This document shows, piece after piece, positions 28,419 to 37,653 of a DNA stretch of 55,285 nucleotides. A program made the position numbers and the translations under genes. Numbering within the stretch: position 1 is the stretch's first letter; the number at the start of each line of letters is the position of its first letter. The notes beneath the pieces were generated by a model, which made no database searches, was not told where the DNA came from, and saw only the letters and a list, made by a program, of their open reading frames with translations. Source of the stretch: Aureococcus anophagefferens (taxonomy: Eukaryota > Sar > Pelagophyceae > Pelagomonadales > Pelagomonadaceae); the NCBI RefSeq assembly GCF_000186865.1, contig NW_008705567.1, positions 1,443,620 through 1,498,904 on the forward strand. Direction: 5' to 3'.

Positions 28419-28856
28419 ATGGAGAGCAAGGCGGCGGACTTCGGGGACGAGGGCAAGGACGAGAAGGGGTCGAGCAGCAAGGAGTCCATCGTGACCAAGG
28501 TGTCGCAGTACTTCTTCGACGACGAGTCCTTCGCCGGACGCTTCGAGCGCTGGGTCGAGGACAAGGCGCCCGTCATCGACCTCGCGCTCGACGAGGACGA
28601 GTACAGCCTCCGCTACACGGAGATCTACGAGGAGTTCAAGGCGCTGTACGAGGGCATGCTCGAGACCTACATCGAGTCCCAGGGGTCGTCGGTGCGCGAC
28701 TTCTACGGCGAGCTCCGCGAGGCGACGGAGCGCGACCCGGACGGCCCCGAGGCGACGATGGGCCTCATCATGCTCGCGACGACGGACTTCGACGTGTTCA
28801 TGCAGATGATGCGGGACCAGCGGAAGCAGCTCGACGCGCGGAGTGTTCACAAGTGA
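28419..28856 (+). CDS. BART-domain protein (ARL2-binding protein-like)
   Basis: A 145-residue protein. After a charged N-tail, residues 25-130 fit the BART domain of ARL2BP/CFAP36: VSQYFFDDESFAGRFERWVED, DEDEYSLRYTEIYEEFKALYE, and LETYIESQGSSVRDFYGEL. The pattern of an acidic helix, then a conserved YTxIYxEF, then a (L/M)E helix is diagnostic. Such proteins bind the GTP-loaded small GTPases ARL2/ARL3 and act at centrosomes, cilia or mitochondria. ATG at 28419 is in a strong context (GCGACCATGG). The neighbouring WDR90-like gene is also a centriole-linked family, but the two are 24 kb apart. Confidence 0.8.
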   Translation: MESKAADFGDEGKDEKGSSSKESIVTKVSQYFFDDESFAGRFERWVEDKAPVIDLALDEDEYSLRYTEIYEEFKALYEGMLETYIESQGSSVRDFYGELREATERDPDGPEATMGLIMLATTDFDVFMQMMRDQRKQLDARSVHK

Positions 28857-28939
28857 GATCGGGGAGCTTAGGCAACCATCATCTCTGCGCTAGATCCGGT
28901 CGGGGGGCACGGGCGGGCGGCGCGGCGGTCCCCGCCTCG

Positions 28940-29495
28940 CTAGATGAGGAGCTGCTCGATCTTGTCCTTCATGGTGAGGATCTGGTCCTTGAGCTGGGAC
29001 GCCTCGTTGGACGTCACGGAGCAGGAGATGACGGGGCGGCTCACGCCGCACGCGCGGCCGAGCGCGAGCTTCGACGCGACGAAGACGTAGGGCACGTTCT
29101 GCGGCGGGGGGGGGGAAGCGCTCGACGGCGGCGCGCGGGCGTCGGGGGACGCGGGGACGGCGCACCTTGTCCTCGCAGAGGAGCGGGAGGTGGAGCAGGA
29201 TCTCGAGCGGCTCGGCGTCGGCGGCGAGCACGATGAACTCGGCGATGCCGCGGTTCAGCGACTTCGTCGCCTCGTTCGCGCCCTTCTTGAGCTGCTTGTA
29301 GTTGCAGGCCTGCTGCACGAGGTCCAGGATCGTCACGGAGAGGTTCGCGTCCGCGAGCGGGTAGGCCTAAACGTCGAGGCGATCGGTTGGCGCCTCGGCG
29401 CGCGTGGGGGGGTTGCGCGCGCGGGGGGGGCGGCGTCGGCGTCGCCGGGGGCGCCGCGGCGGCGGCCCGCGCACCTTCGGGTTCACTTCAGCCAT
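28940..29495 (-). CDS. SNU13: Snu13 / NHP2L1 (15.5K) snRNP and snoRNP core protein, three exons
   Basis: L7Ae-family RNA-binding protein that binds the kink-turn of U4 snRNA and box C/D snoRNAs. Exon 1 (29475-29495) encodes only MAEVNPK; exon 2 (29166-29366) starts [10 protein letters not shown] and ends LLCEDK; exon 3 (28940-29098) runs [20 protein letters not shown] to KIEQLLI-stop. Both introns (29367-29474, 108 nt; 29099-29165, 67 nt) are GT-AG and phase 0. The spliced protein is 126 residues, matching the family's about 128, with [12 protein letters not shown] and [19 protein letters not shown] strongly conserved. A seven-codon first exon explains why no single ORF covers the gene. These ordinary introns are a useful contrast to the introners elsewhere. 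Confidence 0.95.
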
Positions 29496-29718
29496 GGTTT
29501 CGGTGCGGCGCGCGCGGTGCTTGGCGTGCAGGCGTGGAGAGCGTCGCTGAGGCTGGAGCTAACTCGCGGAGCACCTCAACATCTCCTCAACTTTGACTCG
29601 CATCCCCAAAGCGCCCTCTCTCGATGGAGGGCTGCCCGGGATCCTGCGAGCGAGCGCTCTCCGCCGAAATCCTGTGAGCGGGTTTACGAAATCCTGCAAC
29701 AATATTATTCCCCTCTCG

Positions 29719-30365
29719 ATGGCTCGTGCAATGCTACATGTGCTCGCATACTGCGCACTGAGCACCAATGCCCTGAGCACTATCGACAGCGCCCGCGCGG
29801 TGCTGCGCCGCGCCTCGTCGATGGACCGACCGAGCCCGCGAGAGATGACCGTCGCCCTGGCCGAGTTGTCGAATGCCGGCGTGCACCCCGACGACTGGGT
29901 GGCGACCCTCGAGCAGGGGTCGCCCTGGCGCGCGACGTTCTCCGCGACGCCCGCGGCGCTCAAGGCTGCGCGCACGGACGAGGAGGACGCCGCGCCGGGA
30001 GCGTACCTCGCGGCGGACGCGGCGCAATCGTTTTCGCCGGGCGCGTTCGTCAACAGCGTGCGCCTCCTCGGCGGCGCGATCCAGTTCGCCTTCGGCGGCA
30101 CCTTCGAGATGACGGGCCGGCGGATGACGCTGACCATCGAACTTTGAAATTGCGGCTCCTGTGGGGAATCCTGACGCTGCCCTTCGACGTCCGCGAGGGC
30201 CGGGGCGTCCGGGGCCTCGTCGAGCGCGTCCGCGGCGGCAAGAAGAAGAAGGCGGGCGCCTTCGAGAAGCGGCCGAACGTCTACGCGTGGTGCTACGCGG
30301 ACGACGCCGTCTGCGTCGCGCAGGGGTCGTCGGGCAACGTCGCCGCCTGGGTAAGCGGCGCGTAG
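29719..30365 (+). pseudogene. PAP/fibrillin-like plastid protein, frame broken near 30135
   Basis: The first frame (29719-30147) encodes MARAMLHVLAYCALSTNALS, a likely presequence, then a globular region ending GAIQFAFGGTFEMTGRRMTLTIEL. It meets a stop just where the other frame opens and continues LKLRLLWGILTLPFDVREGR... RPNVYAWCYADDAVCVAQGSSGNVAAWV to a TAG at 30363-30365. The second part looks like the C-terminal motif of PAP/fibrillin lipid-associated plastid proteins, and the first part fits its preceding strands. One missing base near 30135-30140 would join the frames; no GT/GC-AG intron fits. Either an assembly or sequencing error or a recent frameshift. The stop is immediately adjacent to the convergent gene's stop. 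Confidence 0.62.
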
Positions 30366-31172
30366 CTAGGCCGCGCACGCGCCCTCGCACGCGGCGCGCG
30401 CGGCCAGGTCGTCGTAGCCCCGCCTCGCCGCCGGCAGCAGGTCGACGTCCGCGAGGGACGTGAAATGCACAAAGTTCGCGACGAAGAGCAGGCGCGCCAT
30501 GAGCTCGACCTTGTCGCCGCGGTCGTCGGGCCGCACGGCGACGAAGTTGTGGTGGAGGTCCCAGACGGCGTTGAACTCCCAGTCCAAAAAATGGACGAGG
30601 CCCCGCGTCAGGAACTCGCGGGAGAAGAAGGGCTGGTCCTCGCCGTGGCGCCGGTACGCGTCGCTCCGCGTGACGGCGTCGTAGACCTCGCGGCAGAGCG
30701 CGCCGTGGCTCCGCGGCCAGAAGACGAGGACGCCGCTCTGGAGCACGTCCTCGGAGTCGAAGGCCACGCCGCGGTCCGCGTACCACTCGCGAGAGGTGAG
30801 TTCGTAGCCGCGCGTGATTTGGTTGAAGAGGCGCGCGCGCCGGTTCAGCTGCGCGGCCTGGTTCGCGCCGCAGATCTTAAACTCCGGGCAGGCCGCGGCG
30901 ATCGACGGCGCGTGCGGCGCGACGTAGACGTCGCTGTCGAGCCAGACGACGGCGTCGTAGCCCGCCGCGAAATCCTCCGTGGCCACGAGGAGCTTCTGCG
31001 CGAGCACGCCGCCCGCGCGCGTCGCCGCGCGGAAGCCGTCGAGGGGCTCCGTGACCTGGCGGAAGTCGTAGCCGTGCCGCGCGCAGTAGTCGACCACGGG
31101 CCCGCGGAAGTGGGCGCCGAAGGCCTCCTCGTGGCGCCTGCCGAAGGTGAACGTGACCAGCAGGACGCGCAT
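30366..31172 (-). CDS. GT34-like (galactosyl/mannosyltransferase) glycosyltransferase
   Basis: A 268-residue protein starting MRVLLVTFTFGRRHEEAFG. It has a GT-A nucleotide-sugar fold with the metal-binding motif VVWLDSDVYV, a preceding helix LAQKLLVATEDFAAGYD, and LQSGVLVFWPRSH then GEDQPFFSREF, the arrangement seen in GMA12/MNN10 (GT34) and related transferases. There is no clear signal anchor, so the start could be further upstream, or it acts in the cytosol. Donor and acceptor are unknown. The stop abuts that of the convergent gene with no spacer. Confidence 0.7.
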   Translation of the reverse strand: MRVLLVTFTFGRRHEEAFGAHFRGPVVDYCARHGYDFRQVTEPLDGFRAATRAGGVLAQKLLVATEDFAAGYDAVVWLDSDVYVAPHAPSIAAACPEFKICGANQAAQLNRRARLFNQITRGYELTSREWYADRGVAFDSEDVLQSGVLVFWPRSHGALCREVYDAVTRSDAYRRHGEDQPFFSREFLTRGLVHFLDWEFNAVWDLHHNFVAVRPDDRGDKVELMARLLFVANFVHFTSLADVDLLPAARRGYDDLAARAACEGACAA

Positions 31173-31424
31173 GAGGGTCCGGCGCGGCGGCGCGATCACC
31201 CGGTCTGCGTCCACGGAGGTCCACGACGGAGGTCCACGACGCGCCCTCTATTCCAGCCCAGCGGATCCTGTTCCATCGTGCAGCCCTTCAGAAAGAAAGG
31301 GCACTGTGAAGTCAACACTTGCTTCAACGAGTCGCGTCGAGTAATAGACGGCGCCCTACTCGAGTAGGTAACCACTCTACGCGCCAGGGACCACACCATC
31401 CAGGCAGTACGTTAAGGCAACAAT

Positions 31425-34400
31425 TCAGCGCGGCGTCCGGTCCGTGCAGCCGCAGCCCCAGTCGCCGTCGTCGGCGCCGCGCGCCGCCGCGGCGCTCGGG
31501 AACTCGGCGGCGAGATGGTCGTCCATGACGGCGCGCGCGCGCGCCGCCGCCGGCGCCTCGTCCTCGACGACCGCGCTCCCGCGCTGCGCCTCCTCGCTCA
31601 AGATGCGATCGTAGAAGCCGGCGGGGACGTCGCGGACGGGGCAGTCCGCGACGGCGTCGCCCCACGCCCGCGGCGCCGCCGGCGGGTCCGGCGGCGCCGC
31701 CGGCGGGTCCGGCCGGCTCGGCCCGCCGGCCGAGTCCTCCAAGCCCCGGCGGTCCAAGAAGGGGCCGAGCTCGTCCTCGGCGCCGGCGGCGCCGCCCGCG
31801 TCCGGGTCCGGGTCCGGGTCCGCGGCTGGCGCGTGGACGAGCTCGATTTCGCCGGGCTCGTCCGGGAGCGCGCCCGGCGGGCAGACGGCCTCGGCGGCGG
31901 CGGCGCGGATGGCGACGTCGCCGCAGACGAAGAGCGACAGGTTCGCGAGGTCGTCGTCGTCCGCGGACGCGTCCGTCGAGCGCTCGCCGGGCTCCTCGGC
32001 GGCGGCGGCGGCGGCGGCGTCGCGCGCGGTCTCGGCCTCGCGGTCGCCGCCGTCGTCGCGCGCGGCGTGCCCCAGGTGGAGCCGCTTCATGCTCCGCTCC
32101 ATCTCCCTGCGGGCCTTGACGCGCGCGTCGAGCGCCGCCGTGACGACCTTGGAGTTCGTCGAGAGCAAGTAGAAGAGCGCCGAGAACGCGCCGGCGGAGT
32201 TGCCCGCGATGAGGATGAAGCCGAAGGCGCCGTGGCTCAGGCCCGTCTTCTCGTCCGCGTCGCCCATCTTCTCGTCCGCGGCCATGACCAGAATCGCGAA
32301 GACGTTCAGGAACAGCAGGGCCTGCATGATGTTCGCGAAGGTGTCCACGGAGTCCTCGAGGAAGGGCCTCAGGTGCGCGTACAGGAACGCGAAGAGCACC
32401 GCGACGGTGCACGCGAAGACCGCGTGCGAGATCGACTCCGGGTCGCACAGCGACTCCGGCAGCGGGAGGAAGCACGTGAGCACGAGGCGCCGCACGCACT
32501 CCAGGACTTCAAAGTACCAGCAGGCCGGGTCGTACTCGTCGTAGAGGAACTTGAGCGGCGCGCAGGCGTCGCAGAGCTCGCGGTGCCGCACCTTCAGATT
32601 CTCGCCGAGGCGGAAGTCCGCCGCCGCCGTCGCGCCGCTGCCGAAGACGGAGCCCCGCTTCCGGCGCTTCCCGGGCACGTCGAGGTACGTCGTCGCGATG
32701 TCCCGCAACGCGACGGCGTCCTCGGCCTCGTGGAGCCGCGCGTCGATCTGCGCCTTCTTCGCGTTGTAGGCGAGGTCCGCGCCCGCGGACGCCACCGCGG
32801 AGTGGTACCGCGCCCGCAGCCGGTCCCGGCGGCCGTCGAGCTCGGTCATCAGGGCCTCGTGGACCGCGCGCTCCTCCGCGAGCTTCGCGTCGACGCCGTC
32901 CGAGGCCGCGAGCGCGCGCCGCGCGAGCGCGTCCGCGTCCGCGGGCGCGATGTTGTGCTTCTGCGACACGAGCAGGCAGAACCAGGTCAGGGGCACGCCC
33001 ACGGGGTAGACGAGGATCATCAGCAGCGCGTAGAAGCGGTAGTTCCTGTAGCGGGTCGTGTCGCAGTCCACGGAGTAGTCCGCGACGAGGTAGCTGTGGC
33101 CGTAGTAGGGGCTGTGCGCCGCCTCCGACGTGTCGTCGAACTCGCTGTCGCACATGGTCGACCGCAGCACCGTGTTCGAGCACGTCGTGAACACGAGGAA
33201 GCTCACGACGAGCGCCGCGGACGACAGCGGCGCCTTGAGGTCCTCGCGCGCGTCTTTGTCCTTGAGCAGCGGGCCCCCCACCACGTAGATCATGAGCAGG
33301 AAGGCGAGGATCGCCAGCGGGATGAGCGTCACGGCGACGAGCCGGTCGAGGTAGTCGTAGGACCCGACACACGTCGCGCCGAGCAGCGACACGAGGTCCA
33401 GGTCGAAGACGGACATGGCGTGGTAGAAATTCTCCAGGGACCGCGGCAGCGGCAGGTTCGGGAACCCCACGGGGATGCTGCCCACGATCTGGTAAAACAC
33501 CAGCAGGATCTTCGCGTCCGCGCGCAGGTCGTCGAAGTAGCGGTGCAGGTAGCTCAGGATCGCCGCGAGCGTCTCCACGGAGTCCCTCGCGACCCGGTAC
33601 GCGTAGACGCCCAGGACGCCCAGGAGCGCGACGACGACGCAGAAGGCGTAGAACCCCGCGCCCGAGCTTTCGCCGCACGGGACGCAGAAGCCCGTCTTCG
33701 AGTCGAGCTTGTAGCCGCCGTTGCAGAGCGCGCAGAGCGGCCCCTCGTGGTGCTCGCTGCAGACGGCCGCGTCGCTGGTCAGCGGCGCCCGCGACACGTT
33801 GGGCCAGAAGTTCGCCCCCCCCTCGCAAAAGGCCGCGTACTTGCACCGCCGCACGCGGTCGCTGTCGTACGCGGACCGCCAGTAGCCGTCGTCGAGCAGG
33901 ATCGCGCTCCCGCCGGCGCAGGTCGCCTCGTCCGGGCAGGCCGCGCAGGACGTCGCCGACGGGTCCACGGACCAGGTCCCCGAGCCGCAGGGCGTGCACC
34001 GCGACGGGAGGATCGCGACCTCGCCGGGCACGCACGCGCGGAGCGCGACGCGGAAGCGCGACGCGAACGTCTCCCCGGCGACGTCCAGCGACGCCGTCAT
34101 GGGCACGTCGATGCCCGGGACGCCGCTGAGGCCGTAGGACGCCGCGGTCGTGTTCGCGACGCCCTCGACGAAGTCGACCTTGGACGCGCCGAGCACGGAC
34201 ACGTTGAGCCAGTCCGGCGTGATCTCGACGCGGTCGCGGTAGTCGGCGTCGGCGCTGTCGGCGTCGACGAGCGCGACGACCTGCCCGAGGGCGTCGTAGA
34301 CCGTGACGACGATGGGGTTCAGGAAGTACTGCGCCGACATCTCGAAGCCGGCGTGCCTGGCAGGAAAAGAGAGCGAAATTCCCAACTTTGGAGACTGATA

Positions 34401-37400
34401 TCTCGGTCAGTTTCCACTCGTTTCGGCTAATTTTTGGACGAGCGATCATCTCTCGGAGCGTTCTCGAAGCGTGAATGATATTTCCGGAACGGTCACGCGC
34501 GGAACACTCATGTTGAAGCGAACTTGAATCACCCTTTTCCTGCCCTGCCGGCGTGCGTCGCGACGATCGACGCCGGGTTCGACGCGACGACGTCCCCGTA
34601 GAAGGCCCGGTTCCCGCCCGTGTACGACTCCCCGCGGACCGCCGCGTAGGGCAGGGTCACGGTCTGGTGGTCGTACCAGACGACGCCGCCGCCGCCCTCG
34701 TCCGCGGCGTTGCCGGAGACGACGTCGCCGCCGACCCACGTGAAGTTCGCGCCGTTGCTCAGCGTCGTCACGCCGCCGTTGCCCGTCACGGCCTCGTTGC
34801 CGACGCACCGGTTCGTGCCGTCGGAGACCATGCCCGCCGCGTCCATGGCGAAGCAGCCCGCGTCGCCCTGCGCGACGTTGCGCTCGAACGACGACTCCGA
34901 CAGGACGACGGACGTGCCGTCCGTGAGGCGCATGGCGCCGCCGTCGCCCGCGGCCGTGTTGTTCGCCACGGTCGTGCGCGACAGGGCGAGCCGCGACCCC
35001 TCGGACGCCGCGACGGCGCCGCCGTCGCCCGACGTCGCTTCGTTCGCCGCGAGGACGCAGTCCATCAACGCGCCCTCGGACGCGCCGCTGAGGGCCAGGG
35101 CCGGCGCCGCCGGCGCGCGGTTGCCCGACGCGCGCACGTTCGCGAACGTGCCCCGCGAGGAGTCGAGCGCGAACGCCGCGGAGCCCGAGCACCCGGACGC
35201 GTCCGAGTCCTCGACGGCGATGCTCGCGGTGAACTCGGCGCTCAGGGCCGCGCCGCCGTCGCCCGCGTAGCACGCCGCGAAGACGCAGGCGCGGACGACG
35301 TTCCTGACGCCGTTCATGATCGAGATCGCGCCGCCCCGGAGCTCCGCGGCCGCGTTCGCGAACGTCGCGTTCGCGACGCGCGTCGTCGCGCCGACGTCCG
35401 CGGCGAGGCCGCCGCCGCGCTGGGCCGCGCCGTCGCCGGTCGAGCGCACGCCGGCCCAGCGCGTCTCCGAGAAGGACGCGACGTAGGCGAGGCCGCCGTC
35501 GACGGCCGCGTAGTTCCGCGAGCTCGCGAGGCCCCGGAGGTCGCACTCGGAGCTCGACTCGACGTAGAAGCCCGCGCCGAGCGTCGCGAGGTTCCCCGCG
35601 AGGTCGACGTCCTCGACGGCGAAGGACGCGCCGTCGACGTAGAGCGCGCCGCCGCGGAGGGCCCCGTTGTCGGCGAAGGCCGCGCCCGCGCCCCGGAGGT
35701 CCGCGAGGCCCGAGCCGTAGAAGCCGCCGCCGACGGGCGCCTCGTTGCGCGAGAAGTTGGACCCGCCGAGCGCGACGGCGCCGGACGACTCCTCGGCGGC
35801 CTCGTAGGCGACGGCGCCGCCGCCCACCTCCGCGGCGTTGCGCGCGAAGACGCAGCGGGACAGCGCGAGCTCCGCGTCGTCCGCGTGGACCGCGCCGCCC
35901 ATCGACGGCGCGTAGTTGGCGCGGAACCGGCAGTCCTCGAGCGCGATGGACCCGTAGAATTCGATGACGACCCAGCCGCAGCCGCCGACGTCGTAGAAGC
36001 GGAGGTACTGCGCGGACGACGCGACGGCGCCGCCGTGCTCCGCGGCCGAGTTGCCCGTGAAGTTGCTCCGCGCGACCGCGAGGTCGCCGATGGACCAGAT
36101 CGCGCCGCCGCGGTACGCCGCGTAGTTCCCGAGGAAGGCGCTGTCGTTCACGCGGAGCTCGCCCGCGTCGGCGCCGCCGTGCCAGATCGCGCCGCCGCCC
36201 TCGTAGAACTCGTAGTCGGACGTGTACGCGACGTTGCGCCGGAAGACGCAGGCGCGCACGTCGTGGCGCGTGTCGTAGGCGTCGCTGAACGTGAGCGCGC
36301 CCCCGTAGCCGCCCGTGTTGCGCTCGAAGACCGCGTGCGCGACCTCGAAGTAGTCGTCGCCGTCGACGGGCAGGCGGTAGACGCCGCCGGACTTGAGGCC
36401 GTAGTTGTCGACCCAGGTCGAGCCGTTGATGCGGTAGGACCCGTCCTTGAGGAAGTGCGTGCCGCGGCCCACGGTGTTGTTCGCCCAGACGCAGCCCTCC
36501 TCGTAGTAGCCGCCCGCGCACTCGCTGCCGTAGACGAGGCAGCCCGAGCTCTGGAGCGCGCGCAGGTTCGCGCCCGAGACGTTGCGGAGGACGACGCCCT
36601 CGGCGGCCGCGCGGACGTAGAGGAACGCGTCCATGGAGCCGCCCGAGAGCCCGTTGCGCACGACGGCGTTTTCGACGACCCCCGTCTCGCCGGAGCCGAG
36701 GTAGAGGAAGATGTGCGCGCCGCCGTTCTCCGCGTAGCCGTCGCCGAAGTACGCGCCGTCCGCGCGGAACGTGCCGAGCGCGTAGATCGTGCCGCCGTAG
36801 CCGCCGTCGTCGTCGTCGTCCGGGTCCGCGCGGTTGCCGCGGAACGCGCCGCCGTAGACGTAGGTCGACCCGTAGTTGTAGATGGCGCCGCCGCGCTTGC
36901 ACGCGCAGTTCGACATCGTCGTGTTGACCAGCGTGAGCGTCGCGCTCGATCGCGAGTAGATGGCGCCGCCCTTCTCGTCGTCGTAGCCGCCGGTGACGTG
37001 GACGTTCACGAGCGTGAGGTCGCCTGCGAAGGGGCGTCGTCGCGTCTCCTCGGGCGCCCTCTCGTCGGACGCGGGAGCTCGCCGCTCAGGGAGAAGAGCT
37101 GCACGGCGCCCGCGCCGTCGAGCACGGAGCCGCGGTCGCTGGAGATCGTCACGGCGTCGCCGTCGCCGACGGTCGCCGTCGACGTCGCCTCGACGCGGTC
37201 GACGACGACGTCGCCCTCGCCGCCGGCGTCCGCGAGGTCGCTCACGTCGCTCCAGGAGCTCAGGCGCGTCGTCGTGGGCCGCGGCGTCCCGGCCGTCGGG
37301 AGGAGCGACGGGAGCGGCGTCGGGAGCGGCGTGGGCAGCAGGCTCGGGCGCGCCGTTCCATCGTCGCAGCGGACGGACGTCGCGAGGAGCATGGCGAGCA

Positions 37401-37452
37401 TGGCAGCCCGACGACGGGCTGCCATGGAGGCCATCCTTCGACGGGCTGCCAT
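31425..37452 (-). CDS. Giant beta-helix and Cys-rich multi-pass surface protein (two introns, one an introner)
   Basis: Three exons (37452-37083, 37023-34557, 34356-31425) give 1922 residues. Order: signal peptide (AAMLAMLLATSVRC), a Pro/Leu linker, then about 800 residues of right-handed parallel beta-helix repeats built on GGAIY/GGAV-NxxF motifs like those in pectin-lyase-fold and Pmp-like proteins. A Cys-rich GCC2/ephrin-receptor-like module follows (CTPCGSGTWSVDPSATSCAAC). Several membrane helices come next (FYAFCVVVALLGVLGVYAY, LVAVTLIPLAILAFLLMIYV, FACTVAVLFAFLYAHL), then an acidic cytosolic tail. Splice phases are 1 and 2 and restore SGDLTLVNV and VATHAGFEMSAQ. Similar architectures are expanded in heterokonts; role is probably adhesion or sensing at the cell surface (inference). 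Confidence 0.85.
34347..34556 (-). mobile_element. Introner-like element IE3 in the beta-helix gene
   Basis: The direct repeat GCCGGCGTGC occurs at 34347-34356 and 34547-34556 (8-10 bp duplication). The element between reads, on the gene strand, from CAGGGCAGGAAAAGGG to CTCTTTTCCTGCCAG: inverted termini sharing GGCAGGAAAAG. The intron is 34357-34556 (200 nt), donor GC at 34556-34555, acceptor CAG at 34359-34357, phase 2. The core TCCAAAAATTAGCCGAAACG is related to IE0-IE2, and closest to IE4 in this window (shared GATGATC-CTCGTCCAAAAAT and GACCGAGATAT). Confidence 0.88.
37024..37082 (-). other. Short GC-AG intron (59 nt) in the beta-helix gene
   Basis: Joining exon end ...CTGAGCG to exon start GCGACCTC restores LSGDLTLVNV in phase 1. 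The donor is GCGAGCTC and the first eight bases of the next exon are GCGACCTC: 7 of 8 identical. This looks like an eroded insertion footprint in which the middle has been lost, or chance similarity. The acceptor is CTTCGCAG. Confidence 0.72.
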
Positions 37453-37653
37453 GGATTGCAAGGACCAAAAAAACTCCTGCAACAGGGCAACGTTCGTTCG
37501 TGTTCAGGCCACACGAGCCGCGGTTTCCCACGATTAGCAGTAGACACTGACGGGCACGGTCGAAACTCGCAGACCGCAGCCGCGCCCACCCGTCGAAGCC
37601 GCCGACGCGCGCCGCTTCATCCGCGCACGGTGGCTCCGAACGCGCGCGCCGCG

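Noticed and set aside
34553..37537. 994-codon plus-strand frame opposite the beta-helix gene
   Set aside because: A shadow frame; the minus-strand frame has signal peptide, beta-helix repeats and consistent intron phases.
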